NCBI RefSeq assembly: GCF_025127995.1
Contig: NZ_JAHLYP010000052.1
Span: forward strand, 95,647 to 159,646
Direction of reading: 5' to 3'
Length of the DNA: 64,000 nucleotides
Source of the DNA: Synechococcus sp. CS-1332
GTDB lineage: Bacteria > Cyanobacteriota > Cyanobacteriia > PCC-6307 > Cyanobiaceae
Shown here: positions 10,524 to 19,007 of the stretch, piece after piece
How positions within the stretch are numbered: the stretch's first letter is position 1
How the letters are laid out: each line of letters opens with the position of its first letter
Notes under the pieces: generated by a model
What the model was told of the DNA's origin: nothing
Database searches by the model: none
What the model saw: the letters and a program-made list of their open reading frames with translations, nothing else
Program-made: the position numbers and the translations under genes

Positions 10524-11270
10524 TCAGAGCCCTCCTGCATTGGTGTCGCTGTAGGGAATCACCTGGAGGGCGATCGCCCGACTGGAGCGTTCCGAGCCCA
10601 TGCTCTCGTCGCTCTGGTTGAGCATCGGCAGGCTGGCGGCAACGCCAGGGAGTTCGGCTCTGCCGGGACGCAGCGGACCCCGGAAGGTCTGGGTGCCGCC
10701 CGCCCGGGCGATCAGCTGTTCCAGGGGGGTCGCACTGGCGAAATAGAGGTGCGTCAGTGCCCTCTCCTCGTAGGTTCGGCGCTTGAGGTCCCAGCCGGGA
10801 TCAAGCTTGAGGGCCACGAAGCCGTCACGGTCGCGCAGGGGAATGTCGGCCCTGCCCACCACGAGAATGTCGGAGCTTCTGGAGGAGATGGCCTGCAGCT
10901 CCAGTCGGGATCCGACCTGCTGGACCCGGAGGCTGTAACTGGTGCCCATGTCCTGGTCAGCGACCCGTAGCGAATAGCCGTTGCTGTCGAGGTAGCGGTT
11001 GCAGATGCCGGTGTAGTCGAAGCGGTTCAAGGTGGGATCCACCAGCCCGTCAGGGCGCGCCTGCCAGCAGGAGGGTTGGGGGGCCAGCTGCTCGAGGACC
11101 AGCAGGGTCCAGTCGTTGTCGCCCACTGGCCTGGCCAGGACTGCGAAACGATCGGCGTTCACCTCCGTGCTCTGGAAAAGGCCAGCGGCCATGGCCAGCC
11201 TGGGCTGGACCATCGGCAGGCCTGCTCCGGCCAGGGCCAGGCCCGCCAGGGCCAGGTAGGTTCGCTGCAT
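10524..11270 (-). CDS. Secreted DUF3747 protein
   Basis: A 248-residue protein with a signal peptide (about 1-28: hydrophobic [13 protein letters not shown] core, Ala-x-Ala before GLF). The mature part matches the cyanobacterial DUF3747 family, recognisable from [18 protein letters not shown], the paired Cys region around [25 protein letters not shown] and the [10 protein letters not shown] stretch. DUF3747 proteins are exported and of unknown function; some carry C-terminal SLH domains, which this one lacks. It is flanked by convergent rplL and divergent rnhA, and has its own terminator. Confidence 0.8.
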   Translation of the reverse strand: MQRTYLALAGLALAGAGLPMVQPRLAMAAGLFQSTEVNADRFAVLARPVGDNDWTLLVLEQLAPQPSCWQARPDGLVDPTLNRFDYTGICNRYLDSNGYSLRVADQDMGTSYSLRVQQVGSRLELQAISSRSSDILVVGRADIPLRDRDGFVALKLDPGWDLKRRTYEERALTHLYFASATPLEQLIARAGGTQTFRGPLRPGRAELPGVAASLPMLNQSDESMGSERSSRAIALQVIPYSDTNAGGL

Positions 11271-11342
11271 GGGAACACCTCCAGGGCCCGGGCGTTCTCC
11301 GGGAAGAGGGACCTATTCAAGCGATGCTGTCAAGGTGACTCC

Positions 11343-12137
11343 ATGGATGATCGTCCGGTGCGGGTAGTGGCTGCCGCCTGCGACGGGGCCTGCAGTGGTA
11401 ACCCTGGGCCGGGGGGCTGGGGCGCCTTGCTGCGCTTTGAGAACGGGTCCAGGCGGGAGCTGGGGGGGGCAGCACCGGCCACCACCAACAACCGCATGGA
11501 GCTCACAGCGGCCCTGGCGGTGCTGGAGGCCCTGCGAGACCTGCCACGCCACCCCGATCTGGTGCTGCGCACCGACAGCCGGTACCTGATCGATGGTTTT
11601 GAGAAGTGGATGGCCGGCTGGAAGCGCAAGGGCTGGCGCACCGCGTCCGGTGGGCCCGTGCTCAATCGGGACCTCTGGGAGCTGCTGGATGCCGCCAGGC
11701 TGCCGGGGCTGGCCCTGCGTCACGTGCGCGGACACAGTGGTGATCCGGACAACGATCGCTGCGATGTCATCGCCGTGGCGTATTCCCGCGGGCAGGCCCC
11801 AAAACTGGCGATCGAAAGCCAGGCCTCCCCGGCCTCGGCGGCTGAAGTCGCGCCGGCGGCAGAGGCTGCTGCTGAGGGGGTGGACGTTGCCGAAGCTGTG
11901 GATCGGGCCCCCAGGTCGTTGCAGGAGTTGCTTTCCCGCATGGAGCTGGCCGATCGGCTCGCCGCAGGGGGCTACAGCCTGCGGGCCGTGGAGCTCGCCA
12001 GGTTGCTGGAGGTGCCGACGGCCAGCCTCGAGGGGAAAGGGGAACCCTGGCTCTGGCGTGACTGGCTCGTGAGGCCCGTTGGCAATGGGTGCTGGCGTCT
12101 GGAGCGCGGCGCGGGAGGATTGGCCAGGCCGCAGTGA
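11343..12137 (+). CDS. rnhA: Ribonuclease HI with a C-terminal extension
   Basis: Cleaves RNA in RNA-DNA hybrids. The RNase HI core spans about residues 5-150 with the catalytic acids Asp14 ([13 protein letters not shown]), Glu53 (RMELTAAL), Asp78 (RTDSRYLI) and Asp141 (NDRCDVIA), plus His131 in RGHSG. Usual bacterial RNase HI is about 155 residues; here 264, because an Ala-rich linker (about 160-190) leads to a separate ~70-residue domain with [17 protein letters not shown] and [10 protein letters not shown], of unknown function. ATG 11343 gives the correct N-terminus. It is followed 10 bases later by pyrD. Confidence 0.93.
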   Translation: MDDRPVRVVAAACDGACSGNPGPGGWGALLRFENGSRRELGGAAPATTNNRMELTAALAVLEALRDLPRHPDLVLRTDSRYLIDGFEKWMAGWKRKGWRTASGGPVLNRDLWELLDAARLPGLALRHVRGHSGDPDNDRCDVIAVAYSRGQAPKLAIESQASPASAAEVAPAAEAAAEGVDVAEAVDRAPRSLQELLSRMELADRLAAGGYSLRAVELARLLEVPTASLEGKGEPWLWRDWLVRPVGNGCWRLERGAGGLARPQ

Positions 12138-12147
12138 GGAGACAGGG

Positions 12148-13335
12148 ATGCCGCAGGAGCAATCGACCGGCGGCGGCCAGGTGGGAACCGGGGCTCTCTA
12201 TGCCCGGTTCGTCGAGCCGCTGCTGCGCCGTGACGACGGTGCCGACGCTGAACAGCTGAGTCGTCTGACGCTTCTGGCCCTGGGCCAGGCGTCCCTGCGC
12301 CGCAGCTGGCCCTTGGTGAGCGGCAGCCTGGCGGGGCTGGGGGTGGAGCTGCAGCGGCGGGATCCCCGCTTGGAGCAGACGCTGTTCGGTTGTCGCTTCG
12401 CCAACCCGGTGGGGCTGGCCGCGGGTTTCGACAAGAACGGCGTGGCTGCCGCGATCTGGCACCTCTTCGGTTTCGGTTTCGCCGAGCTGGGCACGGTCAC
12501 CTGGCAGCCCCAGCCGGGAAATCCCCGGCCGCGGCTGTTCCGGCTGGCCGAGGAGCGGGCCGCCCTCAACCGCATGGGCTTCAACAACGACGGGGCCAGG
12601 GGCGTGCGCCGGACCCTGGAACGCCAGGGCCTGCCTCCGCAGGGGCAACGCCCCGCCGTGCTTGGCATCAATCTCGGTAAATCCAAGAGCGTGTCGCTGG
12701 AGATGGCCCCCGACGATTACGCCGCCTCCCTGGAGCTGCTGGCTCCCCTCGCCGACTACGCGGTCGTCAACGTCAGCTCACCCAACACCCCGGGGTTGCG
12801 GGACCTTCAGGAAGAGGCCCAGCTCCGGCGGCTGGTGGAGCGCCTCCGGCGCCTGCCGGCCTGTCCTCCCCTGCTGGTCAAGATCGCCCCCGATCTCGAG
12901 GACGATGCCATCGACACCATTGCCCGACTGGCCTACGAAGAGGGTCTGGCTGGAGTGATCGCTGTGAACACGTCTGTCCATCGACTTGGACTCGAAGGAC
13001 GTCGCCTGGAGGCCACGGGCCAGACCCTCTCAGAGGAGGCGGGAGGATTGAGCGGCCGTCCCCTGCGCCGACGGGCGGTTGAGGTGCTGAGGCGGCTGCG
13101 GGCGACGGCAGGCCCCGCGTTGCCGCTGATTGGTGTGGGTGGCATCGACTCAGCCGAGGCTGCCTGGGAGCGCATCAGCGCAGGAGCGTCCCTGATCCAG
13201 ATCTACACCGGTTGGATCTATGAAGGCCCCGCACTTGTCCCATCAATTCTGGAGGGATTGACCCATCAGCTCGATCGCCATGGATGTCGGACGCTTTCTG
13301 AAGTTGTAGGTTCGGGGATGCCTTGGCGCCCATAA
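12148..13335 (+). CDS. pyrD: Dihydroorotate dehydrogenase (quinone), class 2
   Basis: Fourth step of pyrimidine synthesis, oxidising dihydroorotate and passing electrons to the quinone pool at the membrane. The 395-residue protein has the class 2 N-terminal helical extension, [10 protein letters not shown] near 85-95, [11 protein letters not shown] carrying the catalytic Ser, and the FMN-phosphate region IGVGGI...[13 protein letters not shown] 12148 is preceded by GAGGAGACAG, a good ribosome binding site; the frame upstream overlaps rnhA and is not expected to be used. Confidence 0.95.
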   Translation: MPQEQSTGGGQVGTGALYARFVEPLLRRDDGADAEQLSRLTLLALGQASLRRSWPLVSGSLAGLGVELQRRDPRLEQTLFGCRFANPVGLAAGFDKNGVAAAIWHLFGFGFAELGTVTWQPQPGNPRPRLFRLAEERAALNRMGFNNDGARGVRRTLERQGLPPQGQRPAVLGINLGKSKSVSLEMAPDDYAASLELLAPLADYAVVNVSSPNTPGLRDLQEEAQLRRLVERLRRLPACPPLLVKIAPDLEDDAIDTIARLAYEEGLAGVIAVNTSVHRLGLEGRRLEATGQTLSEEAGGLSGRPLRRRAVEVLRRLRATAGPALPLIGVGGIDSAEAAWERISAGASLIQIYTGWIYEGPALVPSILEGLTHQLDRHGCRTLSEVVGSGMPWRP

Positions 13336-13368
13336 TTCGGTAGCTTTTGCGAGCATCGGATCGGAGCC

Positions 13369-14271
13369 TTGGTTTTTTCTGGCCTGATCGGCTTGAAGGA
13401 TGATCTTGAGGATCGTCTGCGACCGATCCGCGCGCAGCTCTTCCCACGTCAATTGCTGCTCGAGCTCCAGGACGACGCCTTGAAAGGCCAGGTGCTCAGG
13501 GGTTCCGGCCCGGAGCCTGTGAGCATCGATTTGCCGTTGCCCCCACTCACCTGCCTGGATGGCCAGCCCCTGGAGAAGGAGCCCCTCGGTGATCTGATCG
13601 GTGATCTGCTGGTACGAGACGGGCTGCTTGATGCGGTCGTCCTGGCTTCCCTTCCGGAGGGAGCGGTGGAGTGGCGCGTCATTGACTGGCCCTCGGCGGC
13701 CATTCCCGACGACCCCATTGAAGCGTTGCGGACGATCGACCCAACCCTCAGCTTCTCTGTTCCCCTGGCCGAGGCGACCATCGATCTGCGCCACCTTCCG
13801 GGCGCCACCCCGCGCATGTTGCTGGCCGTGGCGTCCAGGAAGCTGGTGGAGGACTGGATTGACGTCTTCAACCTGGCTGGCGCCCAGCTCGAGCGGCTCG
13901 CCCCGCCCCAGTCCTGCCGGCTGGCGGCTGTGAACGCCTTGCTCGAGGTGGCTCCAGGCGACGAGCTCACCGTGCTGATCCACCCGTTGGCGGTGGGGGC
14001 CCGGCTGCTTTTGCTGCGTCGTGCTGAACCGGTCTTTGACTGGCCCCTTCCGGAGGACGATGACGACCTTGTGCGCGAAGTGAATCGCTGCGTGGCCTTC
14101 TACCGTCGCCAGGATTCTTCTGTGCGTCGCCTTCGGCTGTTGCTCAGCGCGCCCCTCCCCTGCCAGGACAACCTCCAGGATGCTTTGGGGGTTCGGGCCG
14201 AAATCCTCACCCCAGAGCCCTTCGGGTCCCTGGTTCTGCAAGGGCTGGCAACCCTGGAGTCGGTCCGATGA
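13369..14271 (+). CDS. pilM: PilM-like type IV pilus inner-membrane platform protein
   Basis: A 300-residue protein at the head of a pilM-N-O-Q array. PilM is an actin-like cytoplasmic protein that binds the N-terminal tail of PilN and links the pilus motor to the alignment complex. Sequence similarity to classical PilM is weak by eye, with blocks such as LLLRRAEPVFDWPL and VNRCVAFYRRQ, and the nucleotide-binding motifs are not obvious, so the name rests mainly on synteny. The most upstream start is TTG 13369, with GGAG close before it; TTG 13393 is an alternative. The stop overlaps the pilN ATG (ATGA). Confidence 0.7.
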   Translation: MVFSGLIGLKDDLEDRLRPIRAQLFPRQLLLELQDDALKGQVLRGSGPEPVSIDLPLPPLTCLDGQPLEKEPLGDLIGDLLVRDGLLDAVVLASLPEGAVEWRVIDWPSAAIPDDPIEALRTIDPTLSFSVPLAEATIDLRHLPGATPRMLLAVASRKLVEDWIDVFNLAGAQLERLAPPQSCRLAAVNALLEVAPGDELTVLIHPLAVGARLLLLRRAEPVFDWPLPEDDDDLVREVNRCVAFYRRQDSSVRRLRLLLSAPLPCQDNLQDALGVRAEILTPEPFGSLVLQGLATLESVR

Positions 14272-14975
14272 CAGGACCCATCCTCGATCTGCTGCGCGAA
14301 AGGCGCAAGGAAATCGGCCAAGAGAGCATGGTCTCGGCGCTGCGCGATCGGCGGCCCCTGCTGCTGCGGGGTGCCCTGATCGGGGCTGTCCTCCTGGGGG
14401 CGGCCCTGGGCAGCACGGCTCTGGTCTTCCTCCGCTACCAGTTCGTCAAGCTCCAGACCGCCCAGCTCACCCGATTCGAAACCGAGTCGACCCAGATGCA
14501 GGCCGAGATGGCGGCCAGCAGGGCAAAGCTTGACCAGCTCACCGCCACCACCCGCAAGCTGACCGAAGGCCTCACCACCCTGCGCACCTCTTCGGCCCTC
14601 CTGGCTGATCTGCAGCTGCGCACACCCGAAGGACTTCAGCTCCAGAGTGCCGAAGTCGATGGCGACAACCTGATTCTCAAGGGGAAGGCCCTGGATCCAC
14701 TGGCCTTTGCGCGCATCAATGCCTTGCAGCTGGAGCTGGCCCGCTCTCCGCTGCTGCAGGCCAAGGGGGTGACGGTCGTCAAGTTGGAGCGGGTTCCCAG
14801 CACGGCCGTTGCCGGGCAGGCCGGAGCGGTGGGCCCCGCCGCCGTCAGCTTTGAACTGTCGGGACCCTTTGCCACCCTTGCCCCTGCCCGCCAGTTGGTT
14901 GTCATGCAGCAGCTGGGATCGGAGGGCATGGTGCGCCGGCTTCAACTACTGCAGGCGGAGGGCCTCATCCCATGA
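14268..14975 (+). CDS. pilN: PilN-like type IV pilus alignment protein
   Basis: A 235-residue bitopic protein: short cytoplasmic N-terminus (DLLRERRKEIG, the PilM-binding region of the family), one transmembrane helix at about 33-55, a coiled coil at about 60-105 and a small C-terminal periplasmic domain. PilN and PilO form the inner-membrane ring of the type IV pilus or competence machine. Both ends overlap neighbours by 4 bases (ATGA), indicating translational coupling through pilM-N-O. Confidence 0.8.
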   Translation: MTGPILDLLRERRKEIGQESMVSALRDRRPLLLRGALIGAVLLGAALGSTALVFLRYQFVKLQTAQLTRFETESTQMQAEMAASRAKLDQLTATTRKLTEGLTTLRTSSALLADLQLRTPEGLQLQSAEVDGDNLILKGKALDPLAFARINALQLELARSPLLQAKGVTVVKLERVPSTAVAGQAGAVGPAAVSFELSGPFATLAPARQLVVMQQLGSEGMVRRLQLLQAEGLIP

Positions 14976-15784
14976 CAAATCTCCAACAAGGGTCCTCCAG
15001 GCTCCCCGTTTCTACCCTGCGCCTGATCTGGCTGATCCTGCCGGCGGCTGTGCTGGGTGGGTTGGGTCTCCTGGTCGTCCTGGCCGGCCTGTTGCCCCTG
15101 TGGGCGACCCTTCAACGGGACAGCCAGCGTCTTCAGGAGCTGGAACAACTGCGTGACCAGGTGACGTTGATGCGGGGCCAGCTGGTGACCACCCAGGAAA
15201 ACACCGAGGCGGCCATGGCCAGCAAGGCCAAGATCGAGAGGCTGATCACGGGCAACGGCGACCTCTCCACCTTTCTGGCCATGCTCGACCGCGAGGCCGA
15301 GGCTTCGGCCGTCCAGCTGACGCTTTACGAGCCCACCCAGGCCGTCGCTGCCCCAGGAACGCCGCCTGGCGCTGCTGCTCCACCCGCCGCCGCACCGCCA
15401 CCGGGTACCCCTGCCGCTCCAGGAGCCCCACAGGCCGATCCCCTGGCTTTACAGGGTCTCACCCAGCGAACGTTGTTGGTGTCGGCCCGGGGCTCGTTCC
15501 CTTCCCTCCTGTCCTTTCTGCGTCGCCTGGAAGCGCTCAACGTGCTGGTTGTCCAGAGCGACCTCAACCTCACGCTCCCCGATGCCGGAGCCTCGGCCGC
15601 CAGGCCCCTCAAGCCCAGCAATGAGGTCGTGATGAAGCTCACGCTGGGCCTGTACAGCCGCTCCCCGGCACCAGCGGTTCCCCCTGCCACGGCAGCGCCG
15701 GCTGCAGCTGCAGCAGCCCCGGCTCCGGCGGCTCCGGCACCGGCAGCAGCCCCCGCTCCAGCATCCCCCGCAACTCCCAACTGA
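14972..15784 (+). CDS. pilO: PilO-like type IV pilus alignment protein with Pro/Ala-rich segments
   Basis: A 270-residue bitopic protein with a transmembrane helix at about 16-42, a coiled coil (SQRLQELEQLRDQVTL, about 50-85), and a periplasmic domain containing the PilO-type TLLVSARGSFPSLLSFLRRLE. Two low-complexity Pro/Ala runs (about 125-150 and 230-270) are unusual; the second forms an Ala/Pro tail at the C-terminus. It overlaps pilN by 4 bases and ends two bases before pilQ. Confidence 0.8.
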   Translation: MTNLQQGSSRLPVSTLRLIWLILPAAVLGGLGLLVVLAGLLPLWATLQRDSQRLQELEQLRDQVTLMRGQLVTTQENTEAAMASKAKIERLITGNGDLSTFLAMLDREAEASAVQLTLYEPTQAVAAPGTPPGAAAPPAAAPPPGTPAAPGAPQADPLALQGLTQRTLLVSARGSFPSLLSFLRRLEALNVLVVQSDLNLTLPDAGASAARPLKPSNEVVMKLTLGLYSRSPAPAVPPATAAPAAAAAAPAPAAPAPAAAPAPASPATPN

Positions 15785-15786
15785 CC

Positions 15787-18132
15787 ATGCCGACGCAACC
15801 GAATCCGGCAAGTGGCCGTTTTGCACAATCGCCGATACCATTCGTCCGATTCGGAGATCAGCGGAACGTGGCAAAACGTCAGTGGCGGCACGTTCTTTCT
15901 GCATCGCTTGGTGTTGTGGTCCTGCAGCAGGCCACTGGCCTCGCTGCCGTTGCCGCTGTTGCCGTTCCATCCGCCGCTGGGGAGTCACCCAGAGCCCGGC
16001 TCTCCGACATCGCCCAGGTCAGCGGCGCCCTTGACATCAAGCTGCGGCGCTTGCCGGATTCCGTTGAGCTGACGATTGAAGGGACGGGCCCTTCCCCCGT
16101 TCTCCAGCAGACCACCCAGGGAGCCGTCTGGGTGGGCCGGCTGCAGACGGCCGTCCCCATGGCCCTGCGTCGTGGCCCGGTGCAGCTCTCCCTCCCTGAG
16201 GCTGGGCTCCAGAGCATCAGCTTTGAGGGTTCGGGCAGCGTCTTCGAACTGAGAGTTTCCCCCACCCAGGGCTTCCCGGTCGGCCGACCTGTGGTCAGCG
16301 CCGATGGCCGCAGCCTGATCCTCACCTTCAACGCCCCGGCGCTGAGCACCCTTCAGACCCTGACGCCCAACGTCAACACCCCTGGAAGGGTTCCCCAGCC
16401 AGGCTTCATTCCCCCCCTCCAGCCGCGCGCCGTTGCCCCGCCACTGGGCGACATGGCCGTTGGGACCATGACCATCAGCAATCCCAGCTATGTGAGCGTC
16501 AGCGGCCCGCCGGTCACCATGACCCTGCGCAACGCCCCGGCCAAGGATGTGCTGATGGCCCTCAGCCAGCTGGGCGGGTATGGATTCGTCTATGTCGATG
16601 AAGCCAGCACCCCCGGCACGACCACCCCGGCAGCCGCGACGTCTGCCGCCATGCGGCCCATCTCGATCTCCTTTCGCCGCGAGAGCTACGGCCGGGCGAT
16701 CAACTCGGCCCTCCTGGCGGCCGGACTGCAGGGCAAGCGCGACGGCAACACGATCTTCGCCGGCCCCAACGTGCTGGCCAAGAGCTTCGGCGCCCAGCTG
16801 TCCAAGGTGTACCGGCTGAACCAGGTGCCCGCCAACTCCGCGGCCGACTACCTGGCCAACCTGGGGGCCCAGGTCACCAAGACCAACACGATCACAACGG
16901 CGGTCTCCGAGGGCGTCGCTGCCACCGCCGCTCCAGCCGGCAGCCCGACGGCCTCCACCACCTCCTCCAGCACCACCACCACGGTGGAATCCTTCGGGGC
17001 CTTGAATGGCCCACTCATCGGCCTGCGGGCCACCACCGACACCCGGCTCGGCACCATCACTCTGGTGGGCGCGCCAAGGCTGGTGGCCATCGCCGAGCAG
17101 TATCTCAAGCAACTTGATCTACGCCAGCGGCAGGTGGCACTCTCGGTGAAGATTCTGGATGTGAACCTCGAGAATGACTTTGAGGTTGCCAATAGTTTCG
17201 CCTTCCGCTGGGGCAATAATTTTATCGTCAACGACAATGGTTCACTAGCAGCAAACTTTGGATCTCTTCTTGGTGGTAGTTCGCCCAGAGCACCTGGCCA
17301 GCAACAGATACCTGCGGTGATTCCATTTCAAGGTTTTAATGGCGACCCCAACCCCGGGAATAACTATCCCATCAATAACTTCTTCGACTTTGTACAGGCT
17401 CAAATTCTTTCTCGCAATAGCAAGCTCATTGCCAGCCCGACACTTATTTTGCAGGAGAATCCCTCGGTTCTTCGAGAGGCCGGTACAGGAGGATCCAGCT
17501 CCGCCAGTGGCGACACGGGGGCTACTGGTGGCCTAGATCAATACACGATTGATTCTCCGATTGGTCGGAGAAGGGCCAATGAAGCAGTCGTTCGTGTTGG
17601 TACCAATGTGATTACGGAATTTGAGACAAGTTCATCTGCAGGTGCCGGGACGACGAGCAATGTCATCACTTGCACGCCAACCTTGTCCACGGCCGGTTTG
17701 GTGCTCGGAGCTCGAATCGAAAAGATTGACGACAATGGATTTGTTACATTTACTCTGTCCCCAAGCATTTCTGCCGTCACCGCTACCCTGCCTGTAACGG
17801 GCTGCGGCGATATTCAGATTTTAAGTATTCGACGCTTGGATACAGGCTCTCTGCGGGTTAGGGACGGGCAAACCCTGATCCTCACCGGGGTGATTTCCGA
17901 TTTCGACCGGGCTATAGTCACCAAATGGCCGATTCTCGGGGACATCCCGATCATTGGGCAGTTCTTCCGCGCTTCCAGCAACAACCGGGAGAAGAGGGAA
18001 CTGGTGATCATGGTGACGCCGCGCATCATCAACGACACCGAAGGCGGCACTTACGGCTACGGCTATCAGCCCTCGACACCGTCCTCCCGTGCCTTCATGG
18101 GCGGCGAACCCCAGCCTTCAATGACCCCCTGA
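15787..18132 (+). CDS. pilQ: Type IV pilus secretin PilQ
   Basis: A 781-residue outer-membrane secretin for pilus extrusion and DNA uptake. After an N-terminal hydrophobic export segment (about 36-55) comes an AMIN-like region (LRRLPDSVELTIEGTGP), then N-domains (GPPVTMTLRNAPAKDVLMALSQLG), a Ser/Thr-rich insert near 385-400 and the C-terminal secretin domain ending in WPILGDIPIIGQFFR and ELVIMVTPRI. About 17160-17880 (residues ~460-700) is clearly AT-richer with different codon use from its flanks, suggesting recombination. PilQ is the outer partner of PilMNO encoded upstream. Confidence 0.93.
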   Translation: MPTQPNPASGRFAQSPIPFVRFGDQRNVAKRQWRHVLSASLGVVVLQQATGLAAVAAVAVPSAAGESPRARLSDIAQVSGALDIKLRRLPDSVELTIEGTGPSPVLQQTTQGAVWVGRLQTAVPMALRRGPVQLSLPEAGLQSISFEGSGSVFELRVSPTQGFPVGRPVVSADGRSLILTFNAPALSTLQTLTPNVNTPGRVPQPGFIPPLQPRAVAPPLGDMAVGTMTISNPSYVSVSGPPVTMTLRNAPAKDVLMALSQLGGYGFVYVDEASTPGTTTPAAATSAAMRPISISFRRESYGRAINSALLAAGLQGKRDGNTIFAGPNVLAKSFGAQLSKVYRLNQVPANSAADYLANLGAQVTKTNTITTAVSEGVAATAAPAGSPTASTTSSSTTTTVESFGALNGPLIGLRATTDTRLGTITLVGAPRLVAIAEQYLKQLDLRQRQVALSVKILDVNLENDFEVANSFAFRWGNNFIVNDNGSLAANFGSLLGGSSPRAPGQQQIPAVIPFQGFNGDPNPGNNYPINNFFDFVQAQILSRNSKLIASPTLILQENPSVLREAGTGGSSSASGDTGATGGLDQYTIDSPIGRRRANEAVVRVGTNVITEFETSSSAGAGTTSNVITCTPTLSTAGLVLGARIEKIDDNGFVTFTLSPSISAVTATLPVTGCGDIQILSIRRLDTGSLRVRDGQTLILTGVISDFDRAIVTKWPILGDIPIIGQFFRASSNNREKRELVIMVTPRIINDTEGGTYGYGYQPSTPSSRAFMGGEPQPSMTP

Positions 18133-18148
18133 TCAAGGTAACGCCTGA

Positions 18149-18997
18149 TCAGAACGCCAGGGGCAGCAGGAACTTCATGGCCAGGGGGGCCAGGGCCGAG
18201 GCGAATCCGGCAGCGCCGGAGAGCATCTGGCCGCCCATGCCGCTGCCCTGGTTGGCTTTTTTGCCGGGTTTGAGCAGGGCAGTGGCGACCTCGGTGAGTT
18301 GTTTGGCCTGGGCCTCCTCGCCGGCCTGGCCATAGAGGACGGCGGCGTAGCTCAGGTCCTGGGCGGCCAGCTCCGTTTTGCCCTGTTCGGTGCGGCTCAG
18401 CCCCCGGGCCACCCAGCTGATCGCTGCCTCCGGCTGCAGGCGGATCGCCTCGGAAAACAGCTGCTCGGCCTGGGGATGGCGGCCCTCCAGGGCCGCGGTG
18501 ACGCCGGCGTTGTGCAGCTCGGGATAGCTCAGCACCGCAGGGCCGACACCCCGGGCGTCTTGCCAGTGGCTGCGGGCGAGGCCGCCGGGATCAAGCAGGG
18601 CGCCGCTCAGATCGCTCTGGCGCAGGTCGGTTCCCTCCAGGTTGGCTCCGCGCAGATCGGCGCCCCGCAGGGAGGCTCCCTGGAGGCTGGTGAAGCGGAG
18701 GTCGGCGCCCTCCAGGCGCGCCCCATCCAGCTTGGCCTGGCCCAGATTGGCGCGTTGGAGCTTGGCACCCCGCAAATCCGCATCCCGCAGGTCGGCATGG
18801 ACCAGGTCGGCGTCCTGCAGCTTGCAGCGGGGACAGTTGCGCTGATTCAGCAGCCGGATCACATCGCCGTCGTTGCTCGCCCTCACAGGACCTGGCAGCA
18901 GCAGGGCCAGAAACGCTGAGCCGGCGAGCAGCAGGCCCCAGAGGTGGGTCGGGCCAGCTCCTGAAAAGCTCCGGGCGGACCCGTGCACGCTGGTCAT
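18149..18997 (-). CDS. Exported pentapeptide-repeat protein with TPR-like region
   Basis: A 282-residue protein. Hydrophobic residues 18-38 form a signal peptide ending near VRAS. A CPRCKLQDADL motif starts a run of pentapeptide A(D/N)LxG-type repeats (about 56-130) that folds as a right-handed beta helix. A helical TPR-like section with LFSEAIRLQPEAAISWVARGLSR follows (about 160-225), and the C-terminus has another hydrophobic stretch. Start ATG 18997 is chosen because the frame upstream runs through the antisense of the transglutaminase gene. It lies 10 bases after that gene and probably shares its transcript. Function unknown. Confidence 0.8.
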   Translation of the reverse strand: MTSVHGSARSFSGAGPTHLWGLLLAGSAFLALLLPGPVRASNDGDVIRLLNQRNCPRCKLQDADLVHADLRDADLRGAKLQRANLGQAKLDGARLEGADLRFTSLQGASLRGADLRGANLEGTDLRQSDLSGALLDPGGLARSHWQDARGVGPAVLSYPELHNAGVTAALEGRHPQAEQLFSEAIRLQPEAAISWVARGLSRTEQGKTELAAQDLSYAAVLYGQAGEEAQAKQLTEVATALLKPGKKANQGSGMGGQMLSGAAGFASALAPLAMKFLLPLAF

Positions 18998-19007
18998 GGT
19001 CGCCGGT

